The notes below the pieces were generated by a model. That model was not told the origin of the DNA and ran no database searches. It saw only the letters and a list, made by a program, of their open reading frames with translations. Shown in pieces: positions 1 to 9,047 of a stretch of 31,294 nt of DNA. Position 1 is the first letter of the stretch; the number at the start of each line of letters is the position of its first letter. Position numbers and translations under genes: made by a program. The DNA comes from Penium margaritaceum (taxonomy: Eukaryota > Streptophyta > Zygnematophyceae > Desmidiales > Peniaceae): NCBI GenBank assembly GCA_023375785.1, contig SZWC01007295.1:98450-129743 (forward strand), in the 5' to 3' direction.

Positions 1-469
1 GTGCTCTTGCGTGTTTGCCCTAGGAAGCATCCTAGCAACTACATTTGGCAGTCTTGTGGGATTTTCAGGAGCTAGGAGAGTTTTCTCGGTGGGTTCAGAC
101 CCGCGCACCCGGTGTACTGTTCCGGTGCGACGAGGAGACCCAGTGGTTGTATTTGTGCTTCCGATGTTCGAAAAGTCGTGCGTGATGTCTGGACGCTGAT
201 TTCGAGATTTTTTAGCACTGCTCGTATTTTCTCGGTGGTCGAGACCCGGGCACTCGGAGAGCTATTCCAGTGCCTCAAGGAGTCCACCGTTGATTGGTAT
301 CGTGGTTTACGCAGTGTGTTCTCCCCGCTGACTCGTTTGGGTTCAGCGGGGGTGACGGGCCCCGGTGCGGCTAGCTGCTGGTGCCCTAATTCTTGCCGTC
401 TTGCATCGCACTCACACACAGAGCTCATGTTCGTTATTCCATGGGCCTGCACGCCCTAAAATATTTCCA
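1..469 (+). repeat. 5' LTR, partial (left end outside window)
   Basis: This matches the 3' LTR at 5730-6391 over most of its length; shared words include GGAGCTAGGAGAGTTTTCTC and GGGCCTGCACGCCCTAAAAT. It ends just before the primer site, probably at the CA of 468-469. It contains two hairpin motifs (91-140 and 231-285) of the type repeated in the array at 5081-5605. Relative to the 3' LTR it lacks about 70 bp after position 387. In the 3' copy that segment (about 6241-6312) includes TACATAAG and TTTTATATT, possible TATA-like promoter sequence. Confidence 0.75.
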
Positions 470-472
470 ATT

Positions 473-484
473 TGGTATTAGAGC
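473..484 (+). other. Primer-binding site, initiator-Met tRNA type
   Basis: TGGTATTAGAGC differs at one base from TGGTATCAGAGC, the primer site found in most plant Copia and many gypsy elements. It lies three bases after the probable LTR end. The single change is C to T. It would prime minus-strand DNA synthesis. Confidence 0.65.
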
Positions 485-635
485 ACAGGGGGGCGTGTGA
501 GCAGTAGAAGTAGCAGAAACAGCAGCAGTGGGTGGAACGCAAAGAGAACGTGCCACGTGGCGCCACGCCGGCAGCAGCGTGAGGGAGCACGAAGCGATTG
601 CACATGAACGCCATAGAGGCGGTGAGCCGCGCTGA

Positions 636-1205
636 GTAGCACTAGCGACTGCGGCGGCAACACCAATAGTAGCAGCAGACAAAACATCTGCGACAGCTGC
701 GGTGCCATGCAACAGGAGTAGTAGCGGTAGCATAGCCGCTCATAGCAACAACAGCGACGGCGGTAGCAACAGTAGCAGCGGCTGGCGCTAGCATTCGCAG
801 TAGCTGCATAGGCGGCAACATCAGTAGTAGCAGCAGCCGGTGTACCGCATAGCAATTGCAGCAGCGCATTAGCCGCTGCGGTAGTGGCATCCGCAGCAGC
901 AACATATAACGGTAGCAGTAGCAGCAGCCACTGTAGTAGCGACGGCAGCAGCAGCAGCGTGCCGTAGCGACGGGAGCAGCAACAGCGTACAGCAGCAGCA
1001 GCAGCGACGATAGCAACAAGCAACAGCGGCGGTAGTAGCAAGCAATAACAACAGCAACGGCGACAACAGCAAGCAGCAGCAACAGCTGCTACGAAGAGCA
1101 GCAGCAGCAGCAGAAGCAGTAGCAGCAGAAGCAGCAGCAGCAGTAGAAGTAGTAGCAGTAGCAACAACCGCAGCACCCGCACCTACCACTGCAGCTGCTG
1201 CTGCC
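636..1205. repeat. Degenerate AGC/AGT/ACA triplet tract
   Basis: About 570 bp consist largely of interrupted AGC, AGT and ACA triplets on the plus strand, densest at 1076-1160. All frames give low-complexity peptides (Ala/Val/Thr, or poly-Leu and poly-Cys/Tyr on the minus strand). Long open frames here follow from the triplet composition, and I do not call a gene. The tract sits where a retrotransposon leader would be, between the primer site and the gag-like frame. Confidence 0.8.
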
Positions 1206-1735
1206 GCTGCGAGGAGGGCCTTGTAGCCCTCCTCTGAGGGGGGGCCCTCTGATGGGGCCCTGTCGGCCCGTTCGCACCCCCCCCATCCTCCCCTTCTCAA
1301 GGGGGCCCTTGGAGGGCCCGGCCGAGCCCCTCCGAGGGGTCCTTCAAAGGGGGCCCGTCGGCCCCGTGGGCCCCCTCGGCCCTGTCGGCCCGGTCGGCCG
1401 ACTGACGGAGGGGCCGGCTCTGAGGGGCGGATAGGACCCCCCGGCCCTCTTCCCTCCTCGCTCACTCGCAGGCTTGCGAGCGAGCGAGCGACAGGCCCAC
1501 GTCCCTCGTTTCCTTTTTTCTTTTTCGAAGCGAGGGGCGACCTGACCCCTCGCCCTTTGCATTTTTTTGGGGGGCCTCCTCCCCTTTCTCTCAGGTGGCA
1601 TTCGAGACAAGGGGCGGGTGTGCATCCGCGAGGGAGTGGTGACCCGAGTTGACAGAAAAGGGGGGGGGGGGTAGAAAAAAAAAAGAAAGCGAGAAAAAAA
1701 AGTGGCCAGTGAAGGCAAACGAAAAAAAAGGGGGA
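1206..1735. repeat. GC-rich GGCCC/CCTCNGAGG low complexity, then homopurine tracts
   Basis: Bases 1206-1440 repeat short words such as GGGCCC, GTCGGCC and CTCNGAGG, many of them palindromic; on the minus strand they read as collagen-like GPTGP. At 1457-1488 CTCGCTCACTCGCAG faces TTGCGAGCGAGCGAG, pairing at 13 of 15 positions. Bases 1655-1735 are runs of G and A. I see no coding signal. Confidence 0.65.
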
Positions 1736-2192
1736 TTGATGGCACGAGAAAACACAACACATTTGTGTGGGGCCATAGAATAGCCCGGCATCAAACTGAC
1801 GGCAGATTGAGTTGTTGGCGGCGATCTTTGTTTTGAGACACATCATGGACCGGCATCTCCGTGGAGCCCGTGGATTGGTGCGCGCACTTCACTCCGGAGG
1901 ATCGACGGCGGATTAGACTTTGTCCATCTCCGAGGGTTGGGTCGTCTACCGCTTGGAGCAGCAACCACACCTGCGCCCGCCACCTCTTCTGGTCTTGGAG
2001 CAGTCTTCGCTCTATTAGTGGCAGTAGCATTAGTGGCCGCAGCTGGTCAGACTCCATTCCCCGGGCTTTCTGTGGTAGTGCAGCACGTCCTGTCTCGTCA
2101 CGTTTGTCGACTCTGACAACGTGACCTCCAGGAGTGACACTACCTACTGGTCTCATCCTCTCCCGCGGCTTGGTGTTTACCACCGGGAGTAG

Positions 2193-2993
2193 GTACCCTT
2201 GGCACCTATCTGTCATCCAGTGCACGAGATGAGTGCGCAGACATTTGAACAGGCGCCCTGCACATTCGCATGCTATTACTGTGGTGCTGGACGTCATGAT
2301 TGGCGTCGCTGCTGGACGCGCCCTCGCGGCTGGCATCCACCTTGGCTTCAGCCTCGTCCGAGCCTGCGTCCTCCATAGCATACGGATCTGCCGACGTTAG
2401 TAGATCCACTAATTGGACCTCTGACGAGCATATTCACCGAGATCCACGGCATGTGGCAGACGGTGCCGCGGCTTTTTGACCTCGTCGTCACCAAGCGTGC
2501 TTCTGCTACTAATTTGTCAATGGCCACTTTGACCACATATCCTTCATCCTCTCTTTCTTCCTCATTTGATGGTGTCCCTTCAGCTTCACCTGTCGGTCTG
2601 TCCCAAGCTGCCACCATCCTCTCGATCCTCCACTCTCCTGTGACCACAACGCCACCTCGCGATGACATGTCTTCCTGCAGACGTTTCGGTCATGTGTCCC
2701 CGCGGCGTCGGCGACAGCGCTCCGCACGGCGTGCTCGTGCCGGTTTGGATACATCCTCCACCTCCTCGACTTCCGTTGTTGTACCTGTCGAGGGGGAGTG
2801 TGGTCACCGCACATTGCCTATTATGACCGTAGCGAGAGGATCCGCACTCACGCCAGGTCGTGGTGCCCGAGCGTTAGCTCAGACAGACTCAGATGATATG
2901 GTGACAACACATGGCGTGGAGTCTGATCACGACATGGCGTTCATGGTGGCGACTTGCCTGTCATCGTCTGGGCTGGATCCAGATCTTCCATAG
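2193..2993 (+). pseudogene. Gag-like frame with CCHC zinc knuckle, broken
   Basis: In the plus frame running through 2271, the peptide CYYCGAGRHDWRRC (2271-2312) fits CX2CX4HX4C, the nucleic-acid-binding knuckle of retroelement Gag. The same frame is open from 2193, just after a TAG, through 2991, interrupted by one TAG at 2373-2375. Downstream of the knuckle it is rich in Ser, Thr, Val and Arg and resembles nothing I recognise; a polyprotein would have protease next, and I do not see one. Bases 1740-2190 before it probably held the Gag N-terminus, but all frames there are interrupted and I could not identify it. The frame ends at TAG 2991, where a 240-bp-spaced repeat begins. Recognition rests mainly on the knuckle, so Gag is likely and the rest uncertain. 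Confidence 0.5.
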
Positions 2994-3345
2994 CAGCAGG
3001 TGACATCAGGAGGAGCATATGCACGGCGTCCCTGGGTAGTACCACTCGCGGCTCCGACCGGTGGGGGCCCGGCGGTGGCACAGGAGTCCCGTACAGATTG
3101 GGATGCGTCTACCGGACTTTCGGGGGAGAGTGTGCAGCAGATTCACACCAGTCCGACGGATGTTGGAGTACTTGGGACGTGCATGTCATCGAGGTCGACA
3201 TCTACGTTGGGGCAGGAGTCGGACGTTCTGTAGCAGAAGGTTGTATCAGGAGGAGTGCAGGTGTCGCGTGCCCGGGCGATGCCACTCGCGACTCCGATTG
3301 CCCTGCGTTGGCACTGGAGTATCGTGCGGATCGGGATGCCCCATA
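2991..3345 (+). repeat. Two imperfect copies of a segment offset by exactly 240 bp
   Basis: The segment from 2991 (TAGCAGCAGG) aligns without gaps to that from 3231 (TAGCAGAAGG) for about 70 bp. Shared words include ATCAGGAGGAG and CCACTCGCG at the same offsets. Similarity then continues with small indels to GGGATGC, near 3110 and 3345. Since 240 bp is 80 codons, the frame is kept and both copies start with an in-frame TAG followed by Gln. This looks like duplication within a once-coding region. Confidence 0.6.
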
Positions 3346-3412
3346 CGGATTTCTAGGGGCGTTGGCGCACGAGACTCACTCTAGCCTGACAGTGGTTGCA
3401 GTGCATGAGTAG

Positions 3413-4774
3413 AGTCAGCCGGCTGGTATTCTAGAGGTTGAGGCATTCTTGAGAGCAGCAATTCTGAGAGATGTCCTTGGGACATGTGGTGCAGTAGACA
3501 CAGCAGGCTCCACAGTGTCATCTACGCTACTTGAGGACCAACTTGAGCGTGAGGAGTCGTCCATGTTTCCAGAGTCTACAGGTTCTCGTACATACGACGT
3601 CGTAACGATACACATGACACAGTCAGATGGTGGTCTTCAGTCCATTATAGAGCAGGTGACAGCGACCAGCCTTCCCGGCGAGACGGTACGTGAGCGCCAG
3701 CTGCGCTTGTTGGTCACCTTGACGGGCATTGTCGAGCCCGAGTCCTGCACACCTGCGTCCACTACATCGAGAGTCAAGGACAGTGGAGCATATCCGTATA
3801 TGTAGATGGAGTCACCTCGTCAGTAGGAGCTGATACCTGCCCTCTCGTGTTCGCCTGTTGGTGACCCTGCTGATCACATCGACACTGAGAGTGGCAGTAC
3901 TTGCACGGATGACATTTTGACATGCTCCATGGACTCTGACGACTCCTTCTCCTTCTCTCTCGGCATACGACCACTCATTCCTCCTCGTATGACAGACACA
4001 AGTTGTGGTGTGGATGCGACACCTGCAGCTGCATCTGATGTTCCAACGTCTCAGCACATTGCAAGTTTGGTTGTCCCCCAGGAGGATGCAGTAGCACCGG
4101 TTCCATCGTCTTCAGCAGCAGAGATGTAGATGGAGTTGTACTCATGAGTTTTGCAGTCTACATGTGCAGCATCCGGTGAGGCAGAGTTTATCCTACACGA
4201 GGCAGACATGGGCCACCTTCACATCTCTGAGGCATATTCCGCTGACCTATAGGAGTGTGTAGTGATACTACAATGGAAGGTGGTGGCAGCGCATGAGTGA
4301 TTCTCAGAGGAGGGGAGCATCACTACTATCGGCACGAGCTTTACGCCACCACCATCCGGTACATCCACACTTGGAGAGGATCTTGTACCAGCTCCGAGTA
4401 TGACGTCAGCTGGAGACACTACCATAGGAGAGTTGAGCATGCCTTCAATTTTTACCATCGTCGTTCCTATCGACTCCGTCATCGCTCTTCCTTCTGCTGC
4501 TGCCATCACGCACCTTCATCCACCCGACTCAGCTACTCCATCGTCACCTTTGTTCATGAGTGGTGATCCGGTTCGTCGCTCCAGCCCTCCTCCTCTGGCC
4601 ATACACCCTTGTGCCTCAGGATGCGCTATCCCGCATCGGAGGCCAGCTCTGCCACTTCATCCATGCTCGCGTGCTGCTCGCCCATTCTCTTTCCTCCGGC
4701 GTACACAGATGCATCGCGATAGAGCGGAGACAGGAGAGACTGTGAGTTGGGACCCTTGGCAGTCACGAGAGGAC
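3413..4774 (+). pseudogene. Unrecognised Ser/Thr/Pro-rich broken frame of the Copia-type element
   Basis: One plus-strand frame can be followed from 3413 to TAG 4775 with interruptions by TAG (after 3800, in the 3820s, after 4125, near 4250) and TGA (near 4145 and 4300). Between stops it is rich in Ser, Thr, Pro, Val and acidic residues and continues the composition of the frame upstream. The context ATGTAGATGGAG recurs near 3800 and 4125, and GTTGGTSACC with flanking similarity recurs near 3709 and 3858, so this part also contains internal repeats. I recognise no domain. It could be the decayed remainder of the Gag-type protein or an extra ORF. Bases 4778-5080 hold nothing that I can name. 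Confidence 0.35.
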
Positions 4775-5080
4775 TAGTACACCCCAGGTGATGCAGCTGC
4801 GACGTGAGGAGTCGTAGCCGAAGACACCACTTCGTCTTTGAGGCTAGGAGCCGACTCGTACATGACAGGGGGAGTTATCTCTACATGATGGAGAGACCAC
4901 ATGATTCATCGCCCAGGATCTGTTCAGCTACGGCATCAGCATCTCCATCAAGGACATCGCCGCCAGGTTCATCTGCCCAGGGGGAGTGTTGTGTGGACCT
5001 CGACCTGATGCGACGTTATGGGAGATGCATGGCGAGGGGTCCTTACTCTGCTATGAGCATACTATAGCCGCACTTTGTTG

Positions 5081-5605
5081 GTTGAGACCCGGACACTTGG
5101 TCGGTTGTACTAGTGTCAGAAGGAGACCATGGGGCGTGTGTCTTGGTGTGTGGCCATATTACGTGTGGCATGTGCATGCCAGCTGGTTTGCTCATAGTGT
5201 TCGAGACCCCGACACGTGGTGAGGTACACCCGTGTCATAAGGAGACTTTCTATGATCCTATGTGTTGACTGATGATGCTATTGTGGTCGGCACACAGACA
5301 CCTACTGGTTTGCCCATAGTGGTCGAGACCCGGACACATGGTGAGTTACACCCGTGTTACGAGGAGACCCCCTATGATCCTGTGTGTTGATTGATGATGT
5401 TGTTGTGGTCGGCACATAGGCACCTGTTTGATTTCTCCTAGTGATTGCGACCCGAGCACTGGTACAGCCAGAGTCACGAGGAGACCCTCTTGCATCCTGA
5501 CATGTGTATGGTGAGCATTACACTGACTTGTGTGTGTGTGCATGACTCTTCTCATGGTCTAGACCCGGACACTTGCTATGATGTGCCAGTGTCGTGAGGA
5601 GACCT
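5081..5605 (+). repeat. Array of five ~120-bp repeats, each with a conserved hairpin
   Basis: Five copies of a motif begin with GAGACCC (or close), continue with a short stem-loop and end with AGGAGACC (or close). Left arms lie at 5092, 5211, 5333, 5455 and 5568, a spacing of 113-122 bp. Arms are GACAC/GTGTC in copies one, two and five; GACAC/GTGTT with a G-T pair in copy three; copy four is degraded. Copy two is strongest: GACACG, bulged T, GGTG, loop AGGTA, CACC, CGTGTC. Between hairpins, copies two and three share long stretches such as TATGATCCT and TTGTGGTCGGCACA. The same motif occurs twice in each LTR. Position just before the polypurine tract is typical of the element's 3' untranslated region. 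Confidence 0.8.
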
Positions 5606-5721
5606 TAGATGGACAGCAGTTGTGTCTATGTGTGTGGTCTACTGGTGCACATTGTGGTTTGGCATACGTTGTTGTTCTGTGCCTTCGTTCATTTGTCTTG
5701 GCGTGGACGGCTATGTCAGCC

Positions 5722-5729
5722 AAGGGGAG
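5722..5729 (+). other. Polypurine tract
   Basis: AAGGGGAG directly precedes TGTTGG at 5730. A purine run joined to TGTTGG is characteristic of the 3' LTR boundary in Copia elements, where it primes plus-strand DNA synthesis. Confidence 0.6.
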
Positions 5730-6391
5730 TGTTGGTTTGTGTGGCTTCCACCCGTCACGACTGACGCCGATGCATTATCCATATAACCATGTCGGCGGCA
5801 TATGGTAGAGGAGGGTGTGACGACATGACGGGCCTCCGGGCTATACCGAGACTTCTCTAGCACCTACGACAGCACCAGCGAGACGCGGTCGATGCGTTTT
5901 GGAAGCCCTGTGGGCTTGTCGGGAGCTAGGAGAGTTTTCTCGGTGTGTGGAGACCCGCACACCCGGTGGCCTGTACCGGTGCCATGAGGAGACCCAGTGG
6001 TTGTATTTGTGCTTCCGGTGTTCAGAAAGCCGTGCGTGATGTCTGGACGCTGATTCCGAGATTTCTTAGCACTTCTCATATTTTCTCGGTGGTTGAGACC
6101 CGGGCACTCGGAGAGTTGTTCCGGTGCCTCGAGGAGACCACTGTTGATTGTTATCGTGGTGTATGCAGTGTGTTCTCCCTGCTGAATCGTTTGGGTTCAA
6201 CGGGGGTGACGGGGCCCGGTGCGGCTAGTTGTCGGTGTCCCTACATAAGCCGGCTAAGGGCTCATTTGTACTCTCTCCTTGTTCTTTTATATTCAACGTT
6301 CCAGACTTAGCCAAATTCTTGCCGTCTTGCATCGCACTCACACATTGAGCTCATTTTTGTTATTGCATGGGCCTGCACGCCCTAAAATGTT
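5730..6391 (+). repeat. 3' LTR
   Basis: It begins TGTTGG after the polypurine tract and matches the 5' LTR from about 5895 to CCTAAAAT at 6381-6388; the last bases diverge, so the right end is uncertain by about 10 bp. It contains two hairpin motifs (5950-5993 and 6091-6139). Compared with the 5' copy it carries about 70 bp more at 6241-6312, including possible TATA-like words. Confidence 0.7.
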
Positions 6392-6516
6392 AAAGTAAAA
6401 AAATAAAACCCAAATCCCCCAATAAAACTAGGGGGTTCGTCGGATATTGGGGGGGGGGTGCGAGATGTGACGCACGCTATGATAGAAGAAATGGGATCCT
6501 AGGGGGTTTGCTCATA

Positions 6517-7420
6517 GATGATGAATGTACCCGTGCCATGTCCCACTGAGTGCATGGACTACGTACAGGAAAAGATGTACCGCTCTACTTATCCCATTTC
6601 CGCTCTCGTGCGTCCGCCCCTATAGACCTGGTCCACTCCGATGTCATGGGCCCTCTTCCCATGGAGTCCGTCGGGGAGCACGAATGTTATGTTCTCACCC
6701 TCACCGACGAATTCTCTTGCTACCGCTGGGTTTTCTGCCTTCGGTAGAATAGCGGTGTCGCTCCCACAATTTGGGACTGGCTTGTCTATGCGGAATACAA
6801 GTACAGTTGTCCCCTTCTCCGCTTTCACTCTGGTTGCGGCAATGACTGCATGGACGAGACCACGACCTTCCTCCCCTCCCGTGGGATCCATCATGAGGCA
6901 TCGGCACCTTACACACCCGTCTATAACGGCGTCTCCAAACGGTGGAACCGCATCATGGCTGACGCCGTGAGTACCATGCGGGTCAAATCTGGTCTCTCCA
7001 ACGGTTTCTACTTCGAGGCCATTGCCTACATGACATGGGTCTAGAACCGGATTCCCCATGGACCCCTTCCATGCCAGTCCACGCTGTACCATCACCGGTG
7101 TGGCTAGTGAGCCGACCGCCGCCTCGCTCACGTTTGAGGCTGCATGGTCATCGTGTGGTTGTCCATCCTACAACAGGGCGGCAAGCTCGCCCCCCACGGA
7201 TGCCCCGACACCTTCTTCGGTGTCTTGTGTCAGTCAAAAGCCTGGTGCTTCTGGGATCCCTCCCGGTATTGCATCGTCGAGTCTCGGGATGTCCTCTTCT
7301 TTGAGGAGCTATTTCTTCGTGACCTTGTCCACCCCGGCTCGTCAATATCTCTCCTATCGCGTTGGGGAGTGGTGAGTCCGTCCTCCGACGTGCCGCTTCC
7401 GGGCGACACATTGCCTACAG
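6517..7420 (+). pseudogene. Copia-type integrase fragment, frameshifted
   Basis: Pieces in several plus-strand frames match Copia integrase in order. Near 6515-6600 is a degraded pre-integrase region. At 6600-6747 comes DLVHSDVMGPL and then LTDEFSCYRWVF, the part with the first two core motifs. At 6880-7040 is RGIHHEASAPYTP followed by NGVSKRWNRIMADAV, corresponding to the part with the catalytic Glu (usually NGVAER); here Lys-Arg replaces Glu-Arg. At 7144-7320 is the C-terminal piece ending SRDVLFFEE. Stops and frame changes occur near 6600, 6747, 6850 and 7044. There is no LTR, gag or protease immediately upstream, only the right LTR of the neighbouring element. This is an old, dead fragment. 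Confidence 0.8.
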
Positions 7421-7446
7421 TCATTGATCGCTTCAAGCCAGCAACC

Positions 7447-7915
7447 CCGTCTGCATCCACTGGCCCCTCTGGGCTGGCCGCCCCATCCGTGTTTGCTAGC
7501 TTCTTCAGGCCAGTCGTCCCGTCTGCGTCCGCTGGCCCCTCCGGGCCGGCCGTCCCGTCCGTGTCTGCTTGACCCTCCGAAACTATCGCCCCGTCTGCGT
7601 CCACCGGCTCCTCCGGGCCAGCCGCCCCGTCTGTTACTACTAGCCCCTCAGGGCCAGCCATCCCGTCTACATCCGCTACCCCTCCGACCTGGCCGCCCGG
7701 TCCCTGTCTGCTAGCGTCTCTGGGCCTGCCGCCTCGTCTACGTCTGCTGGCCCCTCCGGGCCAGCCGCCCCATCTGTGTCTGCTATTCCTTTGGGCCATC
7801 TGCCCAGTCTACGCCAGCTGGCCCCTCTGGTCCGCCAGCCCTGTCCTCGTCAGCTGACTCCTCCGGAGCGGGGCCGATGGCCCCGTCTACGCCGGTTGGA
7901 CCGTCTGTAGAGTCA
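7447..7915 (+). repeat. 36-bp tandem repeats encoding a 12-residue Pro/Ser/Gly/Ala motif
   Basis: Seven units start in exact 36-bp register at 7447, 7483, 7519, 7555, 7591, 7627 and 7663, coding variants of PSASTGPSGPAA. One unit has an in-frame TGA. More copies follow to about 7915 after a frame change. The array lies in the linker between Copia integrase and reverse transcriptase, which is often Pro/Ser-rich and poorly conserved, but such regular repetition is notable. Confidence 0.8.
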
Positions 7916-8119
7916 CCGCTCCAGAATGCGCCCAAGACACCGATCGACTCACTCTAAGCCGCTCCCTCTCTTCCGCCTCCCGCCAGGCCACGCTCCACAC
8001 GTGGCCTGGGAAGGAGCCTCTGACCTAGGCCATCAATGAGCACACAGGTCTGCGTCCCACGGCCTCTCGCGCCACAACCCCCTATTGCCCCACGAGGCTC
8101 CTCACCTCCTGGCAGACCC

Positions 8120-9000
8120 ACTCCCACACTTGTGAGTGGGAACCCTGCACCAAGGCCCTCGGCTTGGCCGCATTCGCTGTCATTGCAGATCTCCACCTGG
8201 GCTTGGTACTAGGTTACATCATGCTCCATCAAGAGCACTGACAAGTCATCATGGCCATGCTCGCGCGCATACCACCTGGTGCTCGAGACGTGCACGCCCT
8301 CACTGTCCGCCCCACAATACGCCCAAAGGACCCAGCCACCCTACGCAAGGCTCGGGCTTCTCTCGAGGCTGCAGACTCGGAGGTTGCATGTGCCGATGAG
8401 TTTGCCGACATCCGGCAGCATTAGGTCTACGATCTTGTCGACCTTCCTCCGGCCGAAAGGCCATCGGCGCCAAGTGGGTCCTCCAGCACAAGTGGAAGTC
8501 CGATGTATCCCTAGACAAGTACAAGGCACGTCTTATGGCGAAGAGGTTTGTTCAGGTACCTGGAGTTGACTACGACTAGATCTTCGATCCGGTGGGTCAT
8601 TTTTCCACTAGCCGGGTGTTGTTCGGTCTGGTTGTCCAACATGGGTGGGAGCTGCATCAGATGGACATTGGTAACGCCTCCATGGCTTACTAGAAGGCGA
8701 GGAACTCTACATGGTGCAATCCCCAGGCTTCTATGACGCCACTGGCAGGGTCTGGCGACTACTGAAAGCCCTCAATGGCCTGATATAGTCGCCTCGCTGC
8801 TGGAACCAGGAGATGAGTTACATGCTTCTCAGCGGTGGCCTGCTTTGCAGCACTACAGACATAACACTGTTTGTCAGCTCGAGAGGCCAGCCATCTGGTG
8901 TTGTCCTAGTCTACGTCGACACTACAGACCTCCTCATTGGGTCACTGGACGCAGATACCATCCAGCGCGTCAAGGACCTTGGCCCTACCCGAGACCTGGG
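8120..9000 (+). pseudogene. Copia-type reverse transcriptase fragment, truncated and frameshifted
   Basis: Recognisable pieces in order include VYDLVDLPP (8429-8455), IGAKWVLQHKW, DKYKARLMAK and GVDYD (8463-8577), then QMDIGNASMAY (8658-8690), corresponding to the QMDVxxAFL region, and a C-terminal piece containing VLVYVDTTDLLIGS near 8905-8945. The catalytic YVDD reads YVDTTD, with a Thr-Thr insertion; the same bases ACTACAGAC occur about 70 bp upstream, so a local copying event is possible. In-frame TAG codons and several frame changes interrupt it. RNase H and a 3' LTR are missing, because homology stops at a 76-nt palindrome (8972-9047). It presumably came from the same Copia copy as the integrase fragment. 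Confidence 0.82.
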
Positions 9001-9047
9001 AAAACTTTGCCAACATTTCCCAAGTCGTGGGTAGGACCAAGATCCTT
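8972..9047. other. 76-nt imperfect palindrome at the truncation point of Copia pol
   Basis: The 29-nt arm 8972-9000 (AAGGACCTTGGCCCTACCCG and onward) pairs with 9019-9047 at 24 of 29 positions. The 18-nt centre AAAACTTTGCCAACATTT is itself partly self-complementary. Left of it the sequence is RT coding; right of it the composition turns AT-rich with no RT similarity. It could form during break repair by fold-back copying. Confidence 0.8.

Larger units (their letters stand above)
1..6391 (+). mobile_element. Copia-type LTR element without recognisable pol, left edge cut off
   Basis: Two similar segments (about 60-465 and about 5895-6391) flank an interior that begins with an initiator-Met-like primer site at 473-484 and ends with a purine tract AAGGGGAG at 5722-5729 next to TGTTGG, the usual start of a Copia LTR. 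The interior holds a CCHC knuckle (2271-2312) but no protease, integrase, RT or RNase H motif that I can find. This suggests a non-autonomous element relying on proteins from a relative. The Copia assignment rests on primer site, polypurine tract and LTR start, not on encoded enzymes. The Copia pol that follows at 6517-9000 lies outside the right LTR, so it is a separate fragment or a rearranged piece. No target duplication can be tested because the left end is outside the window. Confidence 0.6.

Noticed and set aside
478..1182. Long minus-strand frames rich in Leu, Cys and Tyr
   Set aside because: They result from reading the AGC/AGT/ACA triplet tract backwards; no domain, and openness follows from composition.
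1344..1434. Collagen-like GPTGP peptide on the minus strand
   Set aside because: It comes from GC-rich GGCCC/GTCGG low complexity and is not part of a longer credible gene.
5081..5605. GTTCGAGACC words as RNA polymerase III B boxes, making the array tRNA- or SINE-derived
   Set aside because: No A box at the right distance, no cloverleaf, and most copies deviate from the B-box consensus.
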